Assembly (NCBI GenBank): GCA_013339895.1 | Contig: JABACO010000103.1 | Location: 1-64,000 of the forward strand | Origin: Ephydatia muelleri | Lineage: Eukaryota; Porifera; Demospongiae; Spongillida; Spongillidae | Reading direction: 5' to 3' | DNA: 64,000 nucleotides | Shown: piece by piece, positions 21,497 through 33,400 of the stretch | Numbering within the stretch: the stretch's first letter is position 1 | Layout: each line of letters begins with the position of its first letter | Program-made: the position numbers and the translations under genes | The notes under the pieces: generated by a model | Seen by the model: only the letters and a program-made list of their open reading frames with translations | Told to the model about the DNA's origin: nothing | The model's database searches: none

Positions 21497-23500
21497 TAGG
21501 GTTAGGGTTTGCGCCGCCTTGTGGGAAAATGCCTTTGTGCTGCCCTTAGAGTGAAGGCTGCATCATTCTTTGAACCATACCAGTTTGGAGTGGCCTGCCC
21601 CCGTGGAGCTGAAAGAATTATTCATGGCCTGAGAGCTTGTGTGGAGGAGCATTGGTTAGAAGAGGACTTTGGAGTGTTAAAGGTGGACATGAAGAATGCT
21701 TTCAACCAGGTTTCCCGCCGAGCTCTTCTCTCTGAGTGTGCTGAACATTTCCCAGAGCTCTTACCTTGGGTTGGTTGGTGCTATGGGCAACATCCATACC
21801 TCTGGCATACATTGGGTTGTTTGACCTCAGAATCAGGTGTCCAGCAAGGAGATCCCCTTGGTCCCCTGCTTTTCTCTCTTGTATTAAATGTCCTTGTTAA
21901 GACAATCTCAGAAGACAAAGCTTGTTCCAGCAACCTTTTCCATGCATGGTACCTAGATGATGGTGTCTTGGCTGGCCCAAGGCAGTCACTGTGCCGGTGC
22001 CTCAGTCTTCTCCAGGTTCATGGCCCAGCTCTAGGTCTCTTGGTCAACGTGTCTATGTGTGAGGTATTCTCCCACCACAACCTTGATGTGTTTCCTTCTG
22101 GGATGAAAGCATCTGACAAGCCAAACATTGTAATACTTGGTGTGGCCATTGGAGACCTGGACTTTTGCTCTTCATTCATCTCTACCAAGCGGATGGAGGC
22201 TAGAGCTCTCCTATCCAAACTTGAGCAAGTTGGTGTGTTGGATCCCCAGGTTGCATTGGTCCTTCGTCTGTGTGGAGGGTTTTGTAAGCTGGTACACCTA
22301 GCCCGATCAACACCACCATCTCTATCTTCACAAGCTCTCAGCCTTTTTGACAATGACATCCATAGGGTCTTCAGTGAGTGCACTGGGGTTGATACCTCCG
22401 ATACTGCCTGGAAACAGGCCCAGCTCAGCCTGAGCAGAGGAGGCCTAGGCTTGCGATTTTTGTCTCACCACTCATCTGCAGCTTACATCTCCTCCATTTG
22501 TTCATCTGGCTTTGGATCCAAATCAGTCCACCACCTATCTCAAGCTGTGGAGGTCTTTAACAACTTAGTCTTACCAGTAGAAGCCATTAATGTTGAGTCT
22601 GTTCTTCTTTCCCCTCCTGTTCAGAAAACACTGTCTTCCAAATTTGATGACCATCTATTCAACAATCTGATAACTATATCTTCATTGGCAGACAAAGCCC
22701 GTCTATTGTCCATTTCTTCACCCCATGTGGCTGTCTGTAACTCCCTCTGAGGGCCTTGGACTCCATCTAGATCCACCTGTTTTCCAGATTGCTGTAAAGT
22801 GGTGGCTTGGCCTCGATACTTCAGAGGGCTCTCAGTGTACCCTGTGCCTCGGTGTACTTGATCACCTTGGCCACCATGCAGTCACCTGCAAATATGGTGG
22901 AGATGTGGTCTCCCGCCACAACAAGATCAGAGATATCCTGGTGGAGACCTGTCGGCGTGCACACATAGGTGTTCAGGTGGAAGTGGGCAACAATCTCACC
23001 CATGACCACAATAAGACTCGCCCAGCTGATATCTTACTATCCAATTGGTTCTTAGGCAAACCAGCAGCACTAGATGTCTCCATCACTTCTCCGCTAAACC
23101 CTTTAACCCTTTTGGAAGCGGGAGTCTTGGCCAAGTCTGCTGCTCAGGTCACAGAGGCGAGGAAACATCAAGCTAATGATCCCAAATGTTCGGGACTTGG
23201 ATGGGTATGTGTCCCCATGGTGGCAGAATTGTATGGAGCTTGGGGCGATGAGGCCTCTTCTATCATCTCATCAATCGCCTCCAGACTCGCCACCTCTACA
23301 TGCAAGTCCAAGTCAGTTGTGCTGAATGACATTTATGGCCGGCTTAATGTCCATCTAGTTCGTGCCAATGCTACAGCCATCCTTTCTAGAATTATCCCAC
23401 TATCGTAGAGCAAGATCCGATTGTATGTGTAATTTGTTTGTTTAATGCTTATGTACTGTGTTATTATTTTTCAACTGTTATTATTAAAAATAATACTTTT
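21497..23500 (+). mobile_element. Non-LTR retrotransposon copy b (best preserved)
   Basis: Plus-strand element in NLR-A intron 6. Two overlapping frames (21509-22750 and 22725-23408) together cover RT palm to C terminus, so one frameshift lies in their overlap. Motif A reads FGVLKVDMKNAFN, motif B SGVQQGDPLGPLLF, motif C WYLDDGVLAGP. The C-terminal part has a CCHC-like zinc motif (CTLCLGV then HHAVTCKYGG) and an RLE-like signature (TRPADILLSNW then AALDVSITSPLNP). The 5' part is absent; the start follows two telomere-like TTAGGG units (21498-21510). The 3' UTR ends in a TTATTATTA-rich tail. Confidence 0.8.
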
Positions 23501-23514
23501 GAAAAGAATTTAAT

Positions 23515-25022
23515 AATAATACAATAACAGGACATTATTGTAATGCACACAAAGGAGTACATGAATACAAGTTACAATAAATTGTCTTTGATGGGTAGGC
23601 ATCTACCCGGATGACGCTTGAGATGGCTTGGACGAGGGTTAAGTTTAGCCTGCCATACATTTCACCCAAGACTTGGCTCTTGTGGCAGGAAGAGGTGGTG
23701 GCAATGCAGGATGCAAGGCGGGAGAAGGTGGCTTGAGCTTCTTTGCCCCAGTTGCCGTATGTCTCTACAGCGAGTGGGACACAAACCAATCCTAGCTCAG
23801 AACACTTGGGGTCATTGGCTCTGTGCTTTCGCACCTCTGCCTCAAGTGCTGCTGCCCCCACTGACATGCTTGTTTCAGGGAGAATGGAGACAGACAATGG
23901 GGATGTTACGGTCACATTGAAGGCTGCATGCCTTCCTCTGTCCCAATCCAATGCAAGTATGTCAGCTGGTCGAGTGCGGCTGTGATCAGGTGTTAGACAC
24001 TGCCTTTCTCCACCCTCACCACCTAGTGGGCAAGACAACAGAATTCCAGCACTAGATCTCCCAGGCGATTGTGACGAGAGACCACATCTCCCCCTCGCTT
24101 GCAAGTGGCAGTGTGATTGCCCAGCCGGTCAAGTGCTGTATCTGGACATAAAGAGCAGGAGGTTTCTCTTGCAGTGTTCACCCCCTAACCACCATTTCAC
24201 AGCTGTCTGTAGCTCATTGGGGTCAAGATGGAGATCCAGTTCGGTAGCTGGAGTGACTAACAGCCAAGATGAAGCATGTGGGTCTGACATGGATAAAAGA
24301 CGTGCCTGATGCTTCATAAAGTACTGAGAATTGATGATCTTCTATCTTCAAGGATAGAGCTCTCTGATGCATGGGTGAAGCCAATATGGATGCCACAGTA
24401 ACCATCTTGGACGGGGAAACAATAACAATCAACCACGTGTTTGTGATCCCTATTAGCAAAACCAGAAGAACAAAGAGAGGCAATGTAGGCAACCGAAGAC
24501 TGGTGAGAAACAGAGCTGAGTCCCAAACCACCATGGCTTAAACTGAGCTGAGCCTGCTGCCATGTCAAATTGGATGCTGGAACTGCAGTGCACAGGGTAA
24601 AGCACTCTCTAACTTCTGCATCAAATAGTTGCAAAGGGTCCGAGGCTAGACTACGAGGTGTTGCTCTAGCCAAATGGACCAGCTTACAATAACCTCCACA
24701 CATTCTCAAGAGGATCAGGGCAACCTGAGGATCTAAGCAAGCCACTTCAACCAGCCATGACAACAGCTTCATGGCCTCAGTATGCTTGGAGGCAATGTAA
24801 CTAGCGCAGAAAAAGGTAGTCCCCAATTGGGGCACCAAGTATGACCAGGTGTGACACGTGAGAGACCTTCATACCCAATGGGAACATGGCGATCTCATTT
24901 TTGCTGAAAAGCTCGCTCTTTGGCAAGTTAAAATGCAGGCCCAGCGGTTGTCCAAGTGTGTCAATTAATGATAGAACACAGAGCTGACTTCCTACCTGCT
25001 AGCACACCATCATTGTGGTAAT
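23515..25022 (-). mobile_element. Non-LTR retrotransposon copy c (5'-truncated)
   Basis: Minus-strand relative of copy b, joined to it tail to tail with both AT-rich tails meeting near 23500-23520. It begins at RT motif C (reading NDGVLAG where intact copies have LDDGVLAG) and runs through the thumb, zinc and RLE-like regions (TRPADILALDW near 23950). Several frameshifts break it (pieces at 24314-24838, 24223-24534, 23535-24104). Truncation at the 5' side is the usual outcome of target-primed reverse transcription. Confidence 0.75.
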
Positions 25023-25431
25023 AATAAGACCATATGTGGTGAAAATCAAATCACCATCAAAGTTGCAACTAAGGGACTTACTTGGTCCTTCATTAGAGCC
25101 TTCAAAGGAGACACGATCAGGGCAATGCTACCTACGAGACATATCGTCAAAAGCAAAGATGGCATAGCATAAGAATTCTCCGCTCCCCGTCTGTAGGGTT
25201 CCTTTCCTTCTAGGAATGATTTTATAGCCTTATACTCGTTTGGCCGGAGTAGCCAAGCCTTTCTGATGCACGAGCTATAACACCGTCTATTAATAACGTT
25301 GACATTTCAATCACGCCGGACCTTTGGGTGTGGTTTCACAATTGGCATGCTAGAAATGCAATTAGCTGATGGCCAAAGCATTGGAATGTCTACGTCACAG
25401 ATCGCTGCAATTTGATTGGTGCAACAACATT

Positions 25432-25989
25432 CAGGGGTGGCGCAACCGGGGGGGGGCAGCTCCGGCTTTGGCCGGACCAATCTTAATACTGAGCTTAAAA
25501 AATATATTTCTTAAATCCTAAGGAGGTTGCTGTTTATGTACAATGTATAACCACATAAGGGGCGCTTGCTGTATTTATCAACTTTAATACGTGCGTGAGA
25601 TTAACAAATGGCTAGCAAGGGCATTCCCGAAAGTTCCACCCGCCAGTTACATTGATCTTAGCCAATTATTTTCTACAATGAGACGGATTAAAAGTTATTT
25701 GCGGAGTACAATGCTGCAACCAAAACTGAATTATCTTATGATACTAAGCATCTACAAAGAGCAGTTGGATGATGTTGATTTATCTTCAATAGCGAGTTTT
25801 GTGGAAGTGAACATAGAATGCATGTTTTCGGTAAATTTTAATTGTGTTTTCTTAATGTAAATTTGTAACTTTGTTTTATGCATCATAATTGCACAATACT
25901 ACACTACGAAGTATGGCAGCTATCAATATAGAAAAATGTTATGGCCACGCCCAAGCCGGACCAATGCTGAATTGCTTCCGCCATCCCTG
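25432..25989 (+). mobile_element. hAT transposon remnant with hATC domain
   Basis: Ends CAGGGGTGGCG and, read from the right, CAGGGATGGCG, flanked by AACATT on both sides. Both ends also carry GGCCGGACCAAT. Inside, 25591-25860 encodes 89 residues with the hAT C-terminal dimerisation pattern (FSTMRRIKSYLRSTM then LNYLMILSIYKE). The catalytic part of the transposase is missing, so this is an internally deleted derivative. Confidence 0.8.
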
Positions 25990-26103
25990 AACATTCCGTC
26001 GCACTGGAACCATTTCTCACGACTTTATTCCCAGACCCTCTGTACGTGATGTCATACTGTAAGCGATGATCATCGTTACGTACATATGGGTCTGGGTACG
26101 AGA

Positions 26104-26410
26104 CTAGAAGCGAATTGCCCCCCCCCCCCCCCCCCCCACTTTTCGTATCATACCTGAAGCGAATTGCCCCCCCCCCCCACTTTTTGTATATCGGACCTGA
26201 AGTGGACTGCCCCCCCCCCCCTCCCCCCCACTTTTCGTATATCGGACCTGAAGTGGACTGCCCCCCCACTTTTCGTATCGGACCTGAAGCGAATTGCCCC
26301 CCCACTTTTCGTATATCGGACCTGAAGCGAATTGCCCCCCCCCCCCCCCCCCCTCCCCCCACTTTTCGTATGGGGCACCCCCCTCGCTGAAATCCTGGAT
26401 ACGCCCCTGT
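26104..26410. repeat. C-tract array with hAT-like end
   Basis: Units of about 40-50 bp, each a run of C followed by ACTTTTCGTATATCGGACCT and GAAGCGAATTG, repeated about six times. The right end (26373-26410) reads, complemented, CAGGGGCGTATCCAGGATTT, a common hAT terminal sequence. It appears to be an element whose subterminal region was amplified. The opposite end was not found. Confidence 0.7.
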
Positions 26411-26911
26411 TGTGGTGTTCTTGTGCGCATTGTATTCCACAAGCTACCGAGCGTGAGTGTGTGCTGCCGGGAGTTGGAGGACGTACTGTGTATATTATCA
26501 CTAGAATCGGTCAGGTTGACCTGCATTTTGGATCACCCTGAGTTTACCACGGTCGGCTTAAACCCGCTAGTGCTTCGTGTTGCGTTAGCTGGAACCGTCA
26601 CAATGAGAGGGGAAATAATTCCGTTGCCTCTGGAACGAAACCCCTTTGTCGTGCTTGTACACTGTACTGAAGCAACCACTAGGCACAGAAACACCCATTT
26701 GTAAACCGCAAATAATATATTTTATAACATAACACGAATTAATAATTGGATCCAAATGACGCGATATCACATGACTAATTTCGTATTCAAAACTTGAATA
26801 TCTCGAAAACGAAACGTATAAAAAACTAAGAAAAAAATACCTGTATACTACACTAGTGAATATCTTTCATATGAAGGGCACTTGATTTTCCATGTCAGCC
26901 TCCCTTTAATA
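26411..26911. other. NLR-A intron 6, no gene seen
   Basis: Open frames here are short and unrecognised. Confidence 0.5.
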
Positions 26912-27640
26912 ATCTACAAAGACCTACGCCCCGTAATGAAAATCCTTACTTGCAAAATATATTTTATCATCTTGACTCTAGACTATTGAGTACTGAACCT
27001 CACGCCTTGAACTATCTGAAAGACGTGTGCCACCAGTATACTAGGGCTCATGAGTACGGATGGTGTTTTGGGATAATCCGTGCTCAAACTAAGGTTACTG
27101 CACTTATTAGGTCCTCTGATATGACCTTGGTATTGGGATTTACAGTTGGTTCTTGATTAGAACTTATGGTGCCGTGGACTCAAGTTTGCTGTGTGGGCAG
27201 GCCAGTGATCATCCATCACACCATCGCCATAGGTCACACTCAAGCGCATGCATGCATGTGTGATGTACATGTATGTACAGGTGTACAGGGCTGATGTGTT
27301 GTATGTACTAGTTTGGTGTATTATATGTACTGGACTGGGTGTGTTGAACTGGACTGGTTTGATGTATGTACTGGACTGGGGACTGGCATATATACTGTAT
27401 TGTATGAGGGGAGAGAAGGGGGTGAAGCATTGCATGCGGGAGGGTGGTGGTGGGAAGCACTAGATACTGGTATACATCCTCAGAATTTTAGGTGAGATCA
27501 CACACACACACACACACACACACCCTTCCTTGCCTTGGTGAATCCAGGGGAATACGGTATATGCAGCCGGGTGTGTGAATAGCTCAGCATATAATATAGA
27601 CTTTCCAGTGGCCCAGTCCTTACATTCTTTTGAGATAAGG
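26912..27640. repeat. Local duplication, unit 1
   Basis: Repeated in direct orientation at about 28968-29715. Shared text includes AGACCTACGCCC, GCCGTGGACTCAAGTTTGCT and the TGTACTGGACTGG run. Carries a CA microsatellite at 27496-27523. Confidence 0.8.
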
Positions 27641-28967
27641 GTAGAAATAATTTCACTACCACTATCGCCTTCCAGTAAAAAGTCATGGACCCCTAGAAAT
27701 GAACCATGTACATACAAAAGAAACACACACACGCACACACACACACACACATAGCATACAAACACAAATACAAACACGATGTTTGCCATACCAAATAAAA
27801 GTCACCCAGAAATATGTGAGGTGGTGGCAAGCAGATAGGCCGGCTAATAGCTAATGCCTCTGTACTGTATGTAGGACTCAGGAACTAGTGAGACACACTT
27901 GTCTGAGATCAGAGCACTTAATGTCATTTGAAGTAGGTTTCTGGATCACAGTGGCCTGGGCAGCACCATATGCAATCCAGTATGTAGTATACATGCAACA
28001 CACTAGTCCAGTATGTACATGTATAACACACCAGTCCAGTACATACAACTAGTCCATAGCATCAGTCCCATGTAGTAAGACATGCTAGTCAACACAATAC
28101 AACACACCAGTCTATACAACACACTGGCCCTAGTCCACAACATACAACACACCAGCCCAGTGCATGCAACATACCAGTACACAGTCTGCCCACACAGTGC
28201 AGCGAATTTGAGTAATAATTGGCATAGAAATACCAGTATTCCAAAGAATATTCCGCATACACATACACACATTCACATACACATAACACACAAACCTTAA
28301 TTTTGATTCTCAGTTCTTCTAAATCAATCAAGACTGGGGAGGGGGCAATGTCACATCAAGATGGAAATCTGTCAGCAGCAGTAGCTTCCTGGGCCAGTGC
28401 CTTCTTGAAGCCAGCATCTATTTCAAAGATCATGTAATACACATGATCAACAGAAGCATCACATACATGTACACATTATCAGCTCGCTATCAAATTTGTG
28501 GTTAACATAGTTAACATTGTACATATACATGCAAGGCTTCAGAATTTGATGCTGTGGTTACGTTAAGTGAAAAAACCAGGCTTATGGTATCCATGTACAT
28601 GTATAAAATAAAACCACAATAAACTAGAACCCACATATCTTCCAAGTAAACGACCCGTCCTTCGACTTATTGCCACATCAGTTCAGCATCTGACGTTTAC
28701 ACACTATGAGTCCTTTTACACTTGCCGATACCAAACTTCAGGGTTAAGAACGCATAAAGGAGTTTCTCTCCAGAGTCAAAATGGCAACGTACCCGAAGGA
28801 ATCCAGCTACTGTTGGATTCTGCTGAAATTTACTTAATCTATAATCAAGATATTGATGATCAAACTTAGAGCAATTTCCAGTCGTTTTGCGCCATTGTTT
28901 ATTTTAGAAGAGATTCCATTCACCCGAGCGAGATTCCATACATCACTAGAGCTATGATGAATATTAA
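27641..28967. other. NLR-A intron 6, spacer between local duplicates
   Basis: CA-rich stretch at 27724-27756 and CACACCAGTCCAGTA repeats at about 28000-28170, which look like the inverse of the TACTGGACTGG repeats in the flanking duplicates. No gene seen. Confidence 0.55.
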
Positions 28968-29715
28968 TCATCCATACAAAGACCTACGCCCTGTAATGAA
29001 ATCCTTACTTGCAAAAGATATTTTATCATCTTGACTCTAGACTATTGAGTACTGAACCTCACGCCTTGAACTTTCTGAAAGACGTATGCCACCATCATAC
29101 TATAAGGCCTATAAGCTCATGAGTACGGAGGGTGTTTTGGGATAGTCCGTGCTCAACTAAGGTTACCGCACTTATTAGGTCTGCTGATATGACCTTGGTA
29201 TTGGGTTTTACAGTTGGTTTTTGATTAGAGCTTATGGTGCCGTGGACTCAAGTTTGCTGTGTGGGCAGGCCAGTGATCATCCATCACACCATTGCCATAG
29301 GCCACACTCAAGCGCATGCATGCTTGTGTGATGTATATACAGGTGGATGCGTTGTATATACTGGACTGGTGCTTTTATGTATGTACTGGTTTGGTGTATT
29401 ATATGTACTGGACTGGGTGTGTTGAACTGGACTGGTGTGATGTATATACTGGACTGGGGACTGGAGTATGTACTGTTGTATGTACTCAACTGGTGTATTG
29501 TATGAGGGGATGGAAGGGGGTGAAGCATTGCCCCTGCACCTTTATTAAAGAGGGAGGGTGGTGGGAAGTACTACATCCTCATAATGTTTGGCGAGATCTC
29601 TCCTCCCCCTTCCCCCCCCAGCCTTGGTGAAGCCAGGGGAATATGGTATATGAAGCCAGGTGTGTGAATAACTCAGCATATAGACTTTCCAGTGGCCCAG
29701 TCCTTACAATCTTTT
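28968..29715. repeat. Local duplication, unit 2
   Basis: Direct copy of 26912-27640 without most of its CA tract. Confidence 0.8.
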
Positions 29716-29759
29716 CAGATAAGACGCAACGTAAGAGGTCAATGAAGCTTTAAAATTAA

Positions 29760-30400
29760 ACATTTTATGGCAGTCCTCGGCAGTTCAGGATTAAGTGGAT
29801 ATCATGTTAGCACTATACAGTACTACACATCCACATTTATAACCTCACCATGTAGAGACCTATTGTCAGCAGGCTATGGACCAATGGTGCTCTCCTCATA
29901 CATGCACACAAGCTTGTTAGTAGTTTGATACATATCCTTTCTTTTGATGCATAATTCGTTCCAAGAAAGGATATAGCCTCCAATGATACTAAATCTCCCA
30001 CACCTCCAGTGCAGCTTAGACCGCTTATGGCTGAGTAAAAAAGCTGTGTGTGTATCATTTGTGTGCTTCCTTTTATATGGTTGGCTTTCTTTCCTTCAGC
30101 CTCTCTGGGAATAACATAGGAGCAGAGGGCATGAAATCATTATGTACTTCTGCTAGTCATTTCTCCTCCCTTACTTCCCTCAAGTAAGTTCAATTGTATG
30201 TGTACAGCTGCAGTTGAAGGCTTTGCTGTTGGACAAGTTTGATGTGAACACATATGACTCATACAGTAAAGCATGTAGTATGAACAGTACCATCACCAGC
30301 CCTTTTCTGTTTGGGCTAGTCAAATGTACATACATGATTCATTTGGCAGGACACAGAATAAAGTTACATACATAGTTTTATTGCACAATGTAATCATATC
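29760..30400 (+). repeat. LRR-exon unit 1
   Basis: First of three to four related blocks (29760-30400, 35345-35945, 36465-37750, and a partial one at 38575-38740). Each full block starts near ATGGCAGTCCTCGGCAGT, includes one 84-nt LRR exon, and runs some 220 bp past it. The blocks show how LRRs were added by duplication of an exon with its intron flanks. Confidence 0.85.
30100..30183 (+). CDS. NLR-A exon 7, LRR
   Basis: 84 nt, phase 2 to 2 (CCTTCAG, GTAAGT). Completed by the preceding AA it reads NLSGNNIGAEGMKSLCTSAS and ends LTSL, one ribonuclease-inhibitor-type 28-residue LRR of the kind used for ligand sensing in NLRs. Confidence 0.9.
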
Positions 30401-33400
30401 CAGAAATGGCCCATACATACGCGGTCATCCTGTTGTTTTTTTCCACATTGAATTTCAAACATGTTTTTAAATATACTCTAAAAGTCAATTTGATTATAAT
30501 GTGCATTTTTCATGAAACAAACATTAAGCACCCTTTTACTAAAATAAAGACATTTAAATTAATTTCAACCGCGCATAATTAATTCATAAATGTATTTAAT
30601 ATATTCAAATAATTATCATGTTAATACATTTTAATAATTCATGACGTCTACGACGAAACTTTGGCTCACGTGCACATGTAATATTGATTTAAATCTGGTA
30701 TAATTAAATAGTATAATAACGAAAGTCTATAATACAGCCAAAGCTTCTGCGCGAGGGTGTGGCGACTGCGGTACGCCCACGCATATGTGAAAAGTCAGTT
30801 AGTTGGTAGGAACTCATCAAACATTCAGAAATCATGTGTGCACACAATGTATCTGTTATGCCTCATTGCAGTGTGCGATGTTAAATTTATCATTGTCTAC
30901 TTGAACCAGCTAGTAGCTCTAACCAAGGATTATTAACTATTACAATCCTTGCTCGAACCCAGTCGGATATGCCTCATGTCATTCTCTTTGTCAGTAGCAC
31001 TCGCGGCATTACTTTCAAAGTGGTTGTATATGTTTCAACGCGTATACGTAAGTTCTATCAGTATACATGAAAAAGCTCGGTGATTTTTATATAGACTCTA
31101 TTGCCTGGTAACCTCGGACAACGCTCAGTTACTATTTCCACTCTTTTCTTGTTCATTTCACTAGTTACGAGCATTATCCGTGCATGCATGAGATGCGGTT
31201 GATGGTGCATGATCCAATTAACCTGTCATAGTCTGCGATTAATTAGATTAAGTTTATTGTCATTATGCAAGATAACATGACTGCCCCGCTGCGGTAATGA
31301 ATGCTTTGAAGTGCGGTTTACCCATATACATGTATAGCTCTCAATTGCATGCATGGTAAATGCATGATGAGATTAGAAACTAATTTGCTGCCCATGCAGA
31401 AGGCCTGCATACTTTTACTATCTGTGCGTGTGCACCTAAACTGGTGCACGCATTCAATATATGCATGATGCAAATGGTGACGTGCATATGGTATTGGTTA
31501 CAATGCAGCGTGCAGGCATTGTTTCCTTACAACTACTGGTTATGACAATAACAAAGGTCAGGTATTGGCATCTGTTTACTACCACTATAATCTTTCGTGC
31601 AGCTAGTATAGTCCTTCACAATTCACTGGGATAAATGTTCAGTTGATTTATGATCAATTACGCATGGTTGAATGGATTGATGACTCCAGTTTAAAAGTGA
31701 CACTGTCAATAAACCTAATGTTCGTGCAAAGGTGATCTGCGAGTATGCATTGCATGCAGAGCGATCACGCAAGGTAATACGATATTATTAATAGGACACT
31801 TAATAATAATCGAATCGGATCAGCTTCAAAACGTTATATATAAAAAAGCGGGGGGAATACAGGATGCAACATCAAACTGTCTGATCCGCAGCCATATAAA
31901 CCTAGTCCCTCGTATATATGCTCTGAACGGAATTAATAAATCAACGATGACCTTACTATTATCTCCCACCTTACACCCCAGCTGGCGTCGTCACAAATTT
32001 CAGATAGAAAGCCGTTTATAATTAGCTGTTCTCAAATGCAGACTGCCCGCATAAGTGACATGTTACCCAAGTTGCTGTAGCGGACCCGTGGAGTTGGACA
32101 AATTTGAACGGTTCTGAAGCATGAAATTAGAATCGGAGCGACACTTCGGCGAATCGCGTCTCAGTTCCTGTATTTCGACCCCCCCACCCCCCGTTTTCGT
32201 ACTCAACCAGGGCTCCGCGAACCCCGGCCGCTTACCAAAATACTGCATGGATCCGCCCCTGCCAAGCGGGGATGTGGCCACTAATAGTTTGTGAACATTT
32301 TGTTTGTTAATAAACCTAACTATAATTATTTAGCTTAAAGCTTCAAGTAAAGGTACATGCATGTAGCCGGCCGTGTTTCTGTTATGACGACCATAATGGT
32401 CAAGATGGCGGCGCCAGTAACCGAACATTGTACAAAGGCTCCCCGAACTAGAAAAATCTATGTAAAAAAATGGCATGAAAACATGTACCAATGTGCTGCA
32501 AATCATAATAAACGGTGGCAACTCAATTTTTCGTTAACAGTGGAATACAGTATTTAGGTCAGAAAACATTGATTTTGTGTACATGTTAATGGAAGCTATG
32601 TTTGCTTTCCCGAACTGAAATTGTCAATGTAATAGTATAAATATTTTTGCACAGTTTGCACCTTACAACCTTTCTACACGTAAAAATGAGGTGGCAAATG
32701 TTTTATAACTTGCGGTTAGCTAATTAAATTCAAGAGTAACCATTTTTCATACATGTAAATAGGTGTAAGTCTAACTGTGTTTTGAATACATCCGAACCAT
32801 TGGTACTTTTAAATTCAACACAAATTCAAACCACACTACCCCTATGTACTAGCAATGGAACACATGCTATAGGATGTCTTTTTGAACACCATCACTTTCC
32901 TGGTGACCGCTGATTTCTGCATATGATTAGAACAACACGCACGGCTATATATGACACTGCTAGTGCTCAAGATTATAGCGCATGCCACTGTAGGGTACCG
33001 AGGCGTAGTGCTCCGGCACTGTATAGCAAGCAGCCGTGAATAAGTGTCATGGATATACGCACGCTATCGGCTGAACAAGCTACTACTTAGTGACCACTTA
33101 GTCTATGCATACATGAAAGTACATATATAAATTAGCTTGCGCTCAATATGCTTGCCGTTAGTAACGTTAGCAGCAATAGCAGGAAAGAGCGCTCGTACTT
33201 TTGTGGGCACGAGACGGAGCACTATATGAAATATCCAATGGAATATATCTGTGGAGGATGGAACCGAATTTTCTAATGGGAAGACCTATGTTAAAATGCA
33301 TTGAATAGTTGCTTACGAATCTGCTACATGTTTCACAAGGGAATAGACAACAGGACTATACAGTTTGAAGTATTAGACCGTGGAATATTAGATTAGAAAA

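Noticed and set aside
26104-26526. Glycine- or proline-rich frames of 90-180 residues
   Set aside because: Products of the C-tract array and a hAT end, not proteins.
32063-32281. Minus-strand 72-residue protein
   Set aside because: Reads through a hAT-like terminus (CAGGGGCGGATCC); no coding support.
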